A DNA stretch of 64,000 bases. It comes from Dromiciops gliroides (lineage: Eukaryota; Chordata; Mammalia; Microbiotheria; Microbiotheriidae). The translations under genes and the position numbers were made by a program. Positions 54,948-64,000 of this stretch are shown piece after piece (positions within the stretch are counted from its first letter, which is position 1; each line of letters begins with the position of its first letter). Under the pieces are notes generated by a model. That model was not told the origin of the DNA, made no database searches, and worked only from the letters and a program-made list of their open reading frames with translations. The stretch covers positions 1,180,501 to 1,244,500 of the forward strand of contig NC_057863.1 in the NCBI RefSeq assembly GCF_019393635.1. The letters are read 5' to 3'.

Positions 54948-55383
54948 GTTGGGTCTAGGAGGAAATTAGCGAGTCAGGGGCAGAAAGTGGGGGGTGGTCC
55001 TCAACATCTCCTCCCCCACCCCCAAGCCCAGAGAACTCTGTACCGGGTTCCTTCCCCAGAACCCCTTCCCTTATTGGGTGGTCCAAGGCTCCCCGCCCCC
55101 TCCTCTACATGGGCTGGCTCCTGGGTCGTAGGGACTACCAAGGTTCTGGAGCCCAAGGGGCCCGGCTCTGGGCCGGGTGAGCAGCAAACATCCGGCCCAC
55201 AAAGAGAAGTGGGGACCCTCCGCCACTTACAGGGTCAGGTTCCCCAACCGGGCTGGACGCCGGGCCTGACGCTGGGCGCTCCATCGCCTCGCCCTCTCCC
55301 TCTCCCTCTCTCCCTCCGCCTTAGCAGCCCGGCCAGGCCGGAGCTCCGGGCACTCCCAGCGGGTCCGGGCCGCATTTACTCAC

Positions 55384-55470
55384 CCAGCAGCAAGGAAGCC
55401 GAGGAGAGAAAGGAAGGACCCGTGACCACGGGAAGGAAAGTCCAGCTTGGCCGCCCCGTGGCTACTTGGG
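55384..55470 (-). other. CTNS: CTNS non-coding exon 1 (5' end approximate)
   Basis: Minus-strand donor GCTGG|GTGAGTAAATG at 55384/55383 lies just inside the CpG island and can join the acceptor CCTCCTAG in front of the ATG exon (54954). A second strong donor, CCT|GTAAGTGG, lies at 55231/55230, so an alternative or longer first exon is possible. The transcription start is not determinable here. Confidence 0.5.
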
Positions 55471-55653
55471 GCTGCCCGGGTGTGACATCACGGCCCCGCC
55501 CCGCGGCCAGCCGGCCAATGGGCGGAGAGCAGCCCCGCCCTCGCCTCGCCCCGCCCCACATATCCCCTGGGGGGGGCGGTGGCATGCGCCTGCGCCTGCG
55601 CCCTGCGCCTGCCTGTCTGCGCCTGCGCCTGCGCGGGTTTCTCTGTCGGTACC
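55384..55653. promoter_or_regulatory. Bidirectional CpG-island promoter of CTNS and SHPK
   Basis: This lies between the first CTNS exon (minus, donor GTGAGT at 55383) and the SHPK start codon at 55654. It contains CCAAT at 55515-55519, CRE/AP1-like TGACATCA at 55483-55490, several CCGCCC GC boxes, and a run of NRF1-like CTGCGCCTGCGC units at about 55585-55638. No TATA box is seen. The two genes are also head-to-head in humans. Confidence 0.7.
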
Positions 55654-58600
55654 ATGGCGGCGGCGGGCGGCGACGCCCAAGGCAACTTCGTGCTGGGCCT
55701 TGACCTGGGCACCTCGTCCGTGAAGGCGGTGCTGCTGGAGGCCGGGCCCCACCGCGGGCTCCTGGTGCCCACGGCCAGCGCCAGCCAGGCCACTCGGGCA
55801 GACGTGTCCCCGAGCGGGAAGGCGGGGCCGCAGGTGAGCGACCGCCCCTCCCCCTTCTTCCCTCCCCGCCCCTCCCCCTTCCTTCCCCCGCTCCTCCCCC
55901 CTCTTCTCCCCCTCCTCTCCCACTCCCCTTCTCCCCTCCCCCTGCTCTCTCCCTCCCCTCTCCCCTCCCCCTCTCTCCTTCCTCCTCTCCCCTCCCCCTC
56001 CTTCCCCCCTCTCCTCCCTTCTCCATTCCTCTTCCTCTCCCCTTCTTTCCCCCCCCCTCCCCCTCCCCTCCCTCTCCCCTTCTTTCCCCCCTCCCCCTCC
56101 CCTCCCCTCCCCCCTCTGCTCCAGGGCAGGGCCTGAGAGTATGGGCTCTTGGGCCTCCTCTCTCACCTCCTCCCACCCCAGTGCCCTCAGCGCCAAGTCT
56201 GAGCCTGATGGGGTGCCTTGGGCTGGAGCTGACCAGAAGGCCCTGTTTCCAGAGGCCCCCTGCCGGGTTCCTCTGGGAAAGGCCCCTAGGGGACTGTAGT
56301 GGGCATCAGGGACAGGCCAGGCAAAAGTCTGGAGGTGGGAGGCAGGGCTTCCTGTCCCTGAGCCACCTGGCCCTCCCCCAGAGACCTCTTAGGTTGGGGA
56401 AGAGTGGGGGGCCTCAGCTGGCCTTCTTCTGCAGTTTGTCACTGCTGCAGCCCCTGTTGCTGCTGCTCTGCCCGGGACCCAGGCCCATCCTCTCCCAGGG
56501 ACACGCCTGACCCTTCTCTGAGGGCTTGCACCTTTGCAAGGGAGTGAGTCACAGGCACAGGGGCCCCTGGGGCTCCTTGACTAGAAATTCAGAGCACGAT
56601 ACGCACAGAGCTACACTGGAAACCTGGGCAGGGGGTTACCCCTCCTCGGGAGGGACGTGACCACAGGGTGCCCAGCACTGTGCCGAATACACATCGATGC
56701 CTGCGAAGGGCTCCCCGTCTGATGGCCCGGGCCCTCTGTGATCTTAGCGAGGCTCAGTGAACAACCACTGCGTGGCAAGGGCCTCGTGTGTCCCACTCGT
56801 GGCACTGTTGAGGGTCCTGGGGGTGCAGTGAAGCAGATGACCCTGCCCTAGCTGGGCATGGCCGGCCAGGCCGGCAGCACCTGCACCTCCCAAGAGATAG
56901 GAGGAGGTTTTGACATCATATCCCACAGGGGCTCCCTGGGTAGGGGGTCTTCATAGGCCCTGGTGCACTCTGGGGGCTTGGCTGGGGCTTCTGACTTAGA
57001 AAGTGGCATTCATCTGTTAGGTACTTGAAAGCACAGGGGCGTGCATGCGTGTGTGCCTGTGTGCACAAGACATGTCACTGATGGATGCCCTTGGGATGGG
57101 CTGGACATCAGATATCCTTCCATCCCGTCCTAGTGAGGGAAGCTTGTGGGCAGTGCCCACCTGCACAACCTGGCGTGGACGTGGGCAAAGGACGGCCCGT
57201 GGGGCACCCCCTGCCAGCCTCCCTTCTTTGTCTGTGTAGAAGACTGCGTGTTTCTTGACTCCAAGTGAGGACTGGCCATCACAGAAGAGTCAGATACCCC
57301 ATCCCTGGACTTAGGGAAAGGGGCTATTATGCATGAGGAGATGGAGGCTCAGAGAGGGTGACCTGGCCAACAAAGGAGTCCCACACTCCGTCCTTTTACC
57401 CTCTTTGGAGGTGGGCGAGCATTGGTGCTTGCTTGGTGCCAGGCTAGGTTGGAGGCAGAGTCCTGGAAGGCCCCGAGGTGGCAATGGAGGGATGGGGCGG
57501 GGAGGCCTTTAGGGAAACCAGACCATGAGGAATTGGAGTGCCCCAGCCCAGAGGAGCCACCAGGCCCTGAAAGAAGTAGGAGATGCGGTGGCCAAACTGT
57601 CCACGGAGCTCATCGCTGGCAAGCACTCGGCCCAGTGTCTGCAGAAGAGCCGGGAAAGATCCCACAAGTGTAGACAAGAAAATGAGCCGTGTAAATGGAG
57701 GCTGGACATGGAGAAAGGGTGCCCGGCTCCCCCCAGGAAGGCTGGGCCAGGTGGGCCGCCTACCATTTTCCTGCGAGGAGTGCAGCCGAGAGCTGGCCTC
57801 CACATCGCATCTCAACCCTTCTCGTGCAGGAGTCTCCTGGGCTGGCTGGAGGGGAGGTCTCTGGCACAGTGGTCCAGGCTCTCCTCATCCCCTTTGTCCA
57901 CAACCAGCCAGTTCAGACTCAAAAGCTAAGGATGGCCTCTTGGAGATGGGCCGGCTCCTCTGCTCCCCACACTGTGTACCTTCCCCTGCCACCCTCATCA
58001 GCTCCTGTGGCCTACTGACCCCCAGTCTGGCCTCTCCCCCGAGCCAGTGAACAGCGCTTAGTAGGTGCTTCTCCAGGAAGCTTCTCCTGACCTCCCTTCA
58101 GCTGCTCTACCACCCATCTGGGGGGCATGCTGAACACCCTTTGTTTCTGCCTTTGCTCCGGCCTTTGGTGTAGGGCCCGGAATGTAGTAGGTGCTTTGAA
58201 AACCCTCATCGACGTTGCAAGGCTTCCAGGGGGTCTCACACTTCCGATGCCTTTTAGATGGGGCCCCACGAAACAGGCAGAGGGAGGAGCAGAGAGACCC
58301 CTTTTCTGTAAGGGTGGCTCCTTCTTCCTCGTTTTCTACCAAGTCCCTACCTTTCACACACATACGTGTGCATACACATCTGGGGCAGGAGCTGCCTGAG
58401 GACCAGAGAAATGTATGTACTTGTGGTCATGTTCATGTATGTGCCTGTATTTGAGTGTGTCTGTACATCTGTCAGTGCCCACATGTGCACAGTGTAGCAT
58501 GTTTACGTATGTACATGTGGCCATGCCCATGGATGTCCCTGTGTCTGTGTGTGCCCATACATGTGTCAGTGCTCACATGTACCCATGTGTCTTCTTGTGT

Positions 58601-61600
58601 ATAGACATCTTAGAGTTTGTCCAGGGACCCCAGGCACTGCTGCTCTTTCTTGGGTCTGAGGCCCACCACCCTGAGCCCCTTGTGCCAGGCCTTAGGGTGA
58701 CTTCTGGCTCGGTCACGGTGTCCCCAGGCCCGGGAACAGGACGTGCACAGAATCCTGCAGGCTCTAAGCGAATGTCTCGGGGCTCTCCCCGCTCGGCAGC
58801 TGCAGAGGGTCCGCCTCATCGGCGTGTCAGGGCAGATGCATGGGGTCATGTTTTGGAAAAGCCAGCAAGGTAATTGATTTGTCCCCCTGGGGGAAGGGCC
58901 CTTGTGCCCACGCTGAGGACTCTTGGGGAGCCGCAGGCCTTTCTGTGATAGCCCCCGCAAAGGAGCCAGTCTGGAGCCCCCTGGGGCCTCCCTCAGGCCT
59001 CCAGTCCCAGCTTGGACCCTGGTAGCTGTAATTCATGTCACCTCTTTCTGTCTGTTTCCTTCTCAGGGGCAGCTTTCGCCCTCCCTCACCCTTTGTAGTC
59101 TCAAGCGACAAGCATTGATTAATGCCTGCTGTGTGCACTGTACTGGCAATGAAGCGTTCTTCCCACCCACAGCCAGGCCCAGTGCTCTCTCCACCCCCTG
59201 CCCCCAGCCGCCTTGTGCTTAGCCAGTATCTCTAACAGCAAAACTACAAGGGGGGTGGGGTCCTGCCCTGGGAGGTGAAGGGAAGGCATCTCCCAGACCA
59301 GTGGGCTACCCCCTGAGGACCAGCCAGACCAAGGAGACAGAAGGGATCGGGGCTGGGATGAGCTTCGGTGGGAGCACTCCCAGGCCTCACATGTCCAGGG
59401 ACGTGGCTCATTCCAGCTTGCACCTGGACGGAGAAAGGCCCCCATGGCATCTTTGAGCCGCTGCAGGTCAGCCACCTCATCACCTGGCAAGATGGCCGCT
59501 GCACCGGAAGCTTCCTGGCATCCCTCCCGCGGCCCAAGTCCCATCTGAGTGTGGCCACGGGATTCGGCTCTGCTACCATCTACTGGCTTCTGCACAACAG
59601 GTAGGACCTCTGGGCCCAGGAGGGGAGCACCCCTCTTCATTCCTTGTGCCCAAGCACCGTACCCACCCCATGGAGGAGGGAGATGAGCCTGGCCGCCATT
59701 GCCCACGGCCTCACCCTGGTGTCCCAGGCTCCTCCCCTGGGAGAAGGCCACTGATAGCCCCCGGCTGGCCAGCCACAGAGCTTTTGGTTTTGCCACCAGC
59801 CCAGAGTTCCTGCAGCCATATGGTGCGGCGGGCACCATCCAGGACTACGTGGTGGCCATGCTGTGTGGCCTGCAGAGACCCATCATGTCCGACCACAACG
59901 CTGCCAGCTGGGGTTACTTCAACACCGAGAGCCGAAGCTGGAATTCCCACCTGTGAGCCTTGGGGGCGGGGGTGGGGGGTGGGGGGGGTGGCCCACTGGT
60001 CTGGGAGATGCCTTCCCTTCACCTCCCACTCCCCTTGCCCCCAGCTCCCTCTCCCTGCCGTTGTCTGGCCAGAGACTCCCCCCGGGGTTGGTGCAGGCCA
60101 GGGGTCTCCCCTTCCCTCAGCCCGTTGTGCCTTAGAGATGGTGGTGCCATCTTGCTTTACAGTTTGGAGGAATCGGGCTTTCCGACCCACCTGCTCCCGG
60201 ACGTGGCTGAGGCCGGCACTGTAGCAGGGAGGACGTGCCACACATGGTTTGGCATCCCCCAGGGGACCAAAGTTGGCGTGGCCCTGGGGGACCTCCAGTG
60301 TTCTGTCTACTCCTGTATGTCGCAAAGTACAGATGCAGGTGAGTGTGGGTGGTGGCTCGGGACCTTGGCACTGCTGGCCAATGACCACCCCGCAGCACTT
60401 GTCCATCAGCCAGGCTGGACTGTCTTCATGCGTTCAGAACCTGGCAGTTCCAAGGAAGAGTCGCCAAGGTCCCACGGGCACCGGGCCTACTCTGGCGAGT
60501 GGAGGTGGGGACTTTAGCTCTGCATGCCCTCCTGGCCCAGCCTGCACGTGGGCGTTTGGAAGGGGGCTCTCTTTGACTTATTTGGTCCTAACTCACGTGG
60601 CTGTGAGAATGTTAGATTCCTGCCTGACCTCATGTGCGAGCTGCCGCTTACAGGCGGGACTTCTCCCAGCCTCCTCCAGAGCTTTGGAAGGTGCCCAGGA
60701 AGCCTGGAGAAACCTGCCCTCACCAGTGCCCCCACCTCCGTCCCTGCCAGTGCCCCTGCCCCACTTGGTCCTGCCTCTGCCGCTCAGGACCACGGACCAG
60801 GCCTAATTTCTGCTTCTCTGGGGGCTCAGTTCTCAACATCAGCACCTCCGTCCAGCTGGCAGCGTCCATGCCTCCGGGATTCAAGCCTGCAGAGTACCCG
60901 GATCCTTTGGCCCCTGTGGCTTACTTTCCCTACTTCAGCCGGACCTACCTGGGAGTGGCCGCGTCCCTCAATGGTGGCAATGTGCTGGCCACCTTTGTCA
61001 GCATGCTGGCTCGGTGGATGGCCGATCTAGGTAAGTTGCCCCGGGAGGACGAGTGTTGATTGGGTGCCTGCGATGGAGCTCAAGAAGGAAAAAGACAGTC
61101 CCTACACTTGGGGAGCCCCTGCCCAGACAGGGCAGACTGGGGAGGATGCTTGGAAGGGCTGGGCAAGGCTGAGACTCGGTGGTGGAGAGAAGGCCTTGTA
61201 GGCAGAGGCTGTAGCTGGTGCAAAGGCCCAGAGTCTGGCTTCCAGGTAAGATCTCTTTATCGATGGGCAAAGTTAGGGAGTCCCACGGCAGGTGCTGGCA
61301 AGTCTAGGGCAGCATGAGACAGAAAATCCAGGGAAACTGAGGCTGGGGCGGATCTCCTGGCGCACTCTGTGGCCGGTGCTGCCCCGAGCACTGCTGGGCC
61401 TTGGAAGATAGACAGTCGTTCAGCAGTCAGGGCCACGTTCAGAAAAGAGACAGCCTCATTCCCTCAGTCCTTAGTCCTGAGGGAGCCACATGGACCTCCC
61501 TCCCCTGGGCTTTGTACATGGACATGGCAGCCCCTCACCTCGGGCCTGCATCCTGGAGTGTGGGGATGGGTCAGACCCCCTGACCGCTGTCGGGGAAGGG

Positions 61601-62089
61601 ACTGCAAACGGCTCCCTCCTGGCCAGGAAGTCTGTGCTCTCCCTGCAGCGGGCTGACCGAAAGGTTTCCTGTTTGGTAGGACTGGAAGTCGTGGAGGGCC
61701 TGATCTACTCCCAGATGATCCGAGCAGCCCTGGCCCAGACAGACACCCAGCTCACCATCAGCCCAACGCTGCTGGGGGAGAGACACCTTCCACAAGAACT
61801 GGCGTCTGTGCGCAGCATCTCTCCCTGTGCCCTGTCTCTCGGCCATGTGACCAGAGCTTTGTGCCGCGGTATTGTGCAGAACATCCACGCCATGCTCCCA
61901 TCTCAGCAGCTGAAAGAATGGGGGATAGAACGGGTGATTGGCAGTGGCAGCGCTCTGGCCAGGAACGAGGTGCTGAGGCAGGAAGTGGAGAAGGCCTTCC
62001 CCCTCCCTGTCTCCTATGGCCAGGATGTGGATGCTGCGGCTGGTGCCGCCTTGGCGATGTTGCAGGCCGTCACCAGAGAGGACAACTGA
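55654..62089 (+). CDS. SHPK: Sedoheptulokinase, FGGY-family carbohydrate kinase (7 exons)
   Basis: Exons: 55654-55833, 58728-58869, 59417-59600, 59800-59952, 60163-60338, 60830-61030, 61680-62089. The frame is continuous, giving 481 residues (human 478). The cytosolic enzyme phosphorylates sedoheptulose to sedoheptulose-7-phosphate with ATP, feeding the non-oxidative pentose phosphate pathway. The FGGY/hexokinase-fold motifs are visible: N-terminal phosphate loop LGLDLGTSSVKA (D17, G19, T20), GVSGQMHGVMFW, the substrate-side WQDGR, AASWGYFNT, the second nucleotide-site segment GVALGDLQ, and the C-terminal GSGSALARNE and YGQDVDAAAGAA. The start has a Kozak ACCATGG and follows the shared promoter with CTNS. 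The 3' UTR likely runs past 62.2 kb; ATTAAA at 63255-63260 is one weak candidate end. Confidence 0.96.
55840..56125 (+). repeat. CCCCTCC-type pyrimidine tract in SHPK intron 1
   Basis: About 285 bases of C/T starting directly after the exon 1 donor; almost no purines. Confidence 0.92.
58070..58215 (+). mobile_element. L2 3'-end fragment upstream of SHPK exon 2
   Basis: CTTCTCCAGGAAGCTTCTCC, then GTAGGGCCCGGAATGTAGTAGGTGCT, in L2 order. Confidence 0.6.
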
Positions 62090-62844
62090 AAGGTGCTGGA
62101 GGCCTTGCTTTTCCAATCATTCCTGATGCCATCCTGATTGTTTCACTTGATTTCATGCTCTGTCCGTCCATCCAGAGGAGGGGACCTGTTACTGCCCTGT
62201 TGTCTGATCCTTCTGCCTCAGGAGTGCCCTTTTAATCAGGCTAAAAGGAGGTGAATGCCATCCTGAGAAGCTAAGGGAAAAGTGTGTTGGCACCAAGAAT
62301 TAGGACCTGGCTTCTTTCATGACCTCAGGCTTCAACGGCCACCGTGGAAAAGTCTGGAAGAGAGTTGACCCGTCTCTCCCATCAGCAGGGGGCCCATATA
62401 TACTGAATGACTTTCCAGAAATACAGCTGGGTTTGAGCCAGTGGGTGCTGGGAGGGTGGCTGGCCACGGCAGGACAGTTGTTCCTGGGTTCTTTGTGTTA
62501 TTAGATTTGAAAGGTGGGGGAAGTCACCAGTCATCGTTGAGCCCCAGGCCCCATTTATTGGGGTCTGTAGAGTCCAGGGATGACCCTTAGCCCTTTGGTG
62601 GGATGGCACCTCTCACTCTCATTTTGCACAGTGATTTGGTGATAAAATCAACCGTAAAGATTTGGATCCGCAGACATTTTTAATTAATAGGGGAACCACT
62701 GGAAAGGCTTCCTAAAACGCTACTCAAATCCTGCCTGAGGTTGGTGTTCAGTGTCAGACACCCAGTGCCACAAGACACACCAGTCAGCTTGAGGTGGCCA
62801 GAGTGCCCTGAGGCTGGGAGTCAGCCCATGAGGAGCCGCTGATG

Positions 62845-63060
62845 CCAGTGGGGCTGTTTGACCTGAGGAAGAGGGGGGATGTGATCACTGTCTGCAAATG
62901 CTTGGAGGACTAGCACATGGAGAAGGAGTTGGGCTGGCCTTGCCTTGTGACGGAGTGGATGGGAGGCAGCTGTGGGCTCAGTTTGGGGAGAACTTGCTCA
63001 CCCTTCCAGAGGTGGAGCTGGCGGGCCACCCTCCCAAGGTCCTCTCTGACTTGCTGCTAA
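62845..63060 (+). mobile_element. CR1/L3 3' fragment downstream of SHPK
   Basis: TTTGACCTGAGGAAGAGG, GGATGTGATCACTGTCTGCA, GGAGTTGGGCTGGCCTTGCC and CCAGAGGTGGAGCTGG...GTCCTCTCTGA follow the L3 3' end. Confidence 0.7.
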
Positions 63061-63419
63061 TTGACTTTAATGGGTGGGACCAATGCTTGCAATGTCAGAC
63101 TCACGAGATTTTGTGTGAATGTGATCATCCTGTTACTTGTCCATCCTCAATGCAGGGCCTGGTATATAGCAAATGCTTATTGATTGTTTTATGAACTAGT
63201 TTTTATAAAATGAATTTGATTCCCGTGGAATGATTTTCCTAATGTTTTGTATTGATTAAATGGGCAAGGCTCTAGACAGTCATGAAGTGTATGTGTGTGG
63301 CTTTTCATTTCAAGGATCTGTGGGTATTGGGAAGGCCCAGTGTGCCTTGTCTTTTGATCACTTTGGGAGTTTTCTGGGAGGGGGCCTTCATCTCCCGCTC
63401 TCAGATGTAATCCCTCCTG

Positions 63420-63890
63420 GTCTTAGGACATGGGGAGATGGTCCTGCATCACCAGCAGCCTGCTGGCCATCTCCACCAGGTTCTTCAGGAGCCAGTGCCC
63501 CCTCCGCCATTACACCTCCTCCCCTGCTCAGTGACCTCCAGTGTCTCCCTGATGCCTCTAGGATCAAGTGGAGACTTCTCTCTGTCATTTAAGTCCTTTA
63601 CAACCCACTTGCAGCCTGTTTTTCCAGGCTAGTTACTCATTATTCCCTTTCAAGCACCAGCATCCAGACAAAATGGCTCACTTGCTATCAGGCTTAGAGA
63701 AGATTCCATCTCCTGTCTTTGGGCCTCCTCAATCTTGCCTTTGATAACACATAGGAAGCTTTTCTTTGTTTTGTTCACCTTAGATGTATTTGGTGTCTTC
63801 TAATAGGGATACATCTTTGTGCCCCTTGACGGCAGGGACAGTCTTTGACTGCACAGTAGCCAGCACATAAAAACCTCTTAATAATCATGT
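63420..63890 (+). mobile_element. L2 LINE 3' portion
   Basis: CATTTAAGTCCTTTACAACCC, CTCATTATTCCC, then CTTGACGGCAGGGACAGTCT and CAGCACATAAAAAC reproduce the L2 3' end in order. Confidence 0.75.
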
Positions 63891-64000
63891 CCAATGCTAA
63901 TCCACTGTTGGTGGAATTGTGAACAGATCCAACCATTCTGGAGAGCAATTTGGAACTATGCCCAAAGGGCTATGGGACTGTGCATACCCTTTGACCCAGT
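63891..64000 (+). mobile_element. L1 ORF2 end fragment running off the window
   Basis: CCACTGTTGGTGGAATTGTG, CCATTCTGGAGAGCAATTTG and CATACCCTTTGACCCAG match the end of L1 ORF2, as at 2805-2905. It continues beyond the right edge. Confidence 0.85.

Noticed and set aside
55462-56196. Large antisense open frames over the SHPK first exon and intron
   Set aside because: Shadows of GC-rich exon 1 and of a pyrimidine tract; no conserved domain and Gly/Glu/Arg-biased composition.

Overview
This is nuclear DNA from a marsupial, probably an Australian one. The evidence is the repeat content: many tRNA-derived SINEs of the wallaby WSINE1 type (head near GGCAGCTAGGTGGCGCAG, B-box-like GAGTTCAAATC), Mar1/MIR-type CORE-SINEs with the RTE-derived 'GTCAGTCATGTCTGACTC' tail, marsupial-type L1s, and ancient L2 and CR1/L3 LINEs. 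The species cannot be fixed from the sequence.

Layout. Positions 1-12,100 are a gene-free LINE-1 graveyard: several plus-strand L1 3' ends, then one nearly full-length L1 on the minus strand (about 4,110-12,090) carrying nested SINEs and a solo LTR. Positions 12,100-23,600 are intergenic and contain old LINEs, SINEs, simple repeats and a second solo LTR that sits inside a SINE. From 23.7 kb onward there is a compact, gene-dense block of five intact genes: P2RX5 (+, 12 coding exons), EMC6 (-, single coding exon), TAX1BP3 (+, 4 exons), CTNS (-, 10 coding exons) and SHPK (+, 7 exons). All splice junctions given use GT-AG, and the summed reading frames give proteins of 413, 110, 124, 368 and 481 residues, close to the human proteins. 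The order and orientations match human 17p13.2, read in reverse.

Organisation. The genes alternate in strand. EMC6/TAX1BP3 and CTNS/SHPK are head-to-head pairs that share CpG-rich promoters. P2RX5/EMC6 and TAX1BP3/CTNS converge tail-to-tail. Their products are not one pathway: an ATP-gated channel, an ER membrane insertase subunit, a single-PDZ scaffold, the lysosomal cystine exporter, and sedoheptulose kinase.

I found no evidence for an undescribed gene system. The points most worth a second look are: tandem SINE arrays that share one target sequence; two cleanly nested solo LTRs; a 45-bp minisatellite that nearly fills one small CTNS intron; a second copy of a CTNS splice-acceptor segment; an imperfect palindrome in a CTNS intron; a DR1-spaced TGACCCC array near the EMC6 promoter; and the intact exon 10 of P2RX5, which most human alleles skip.
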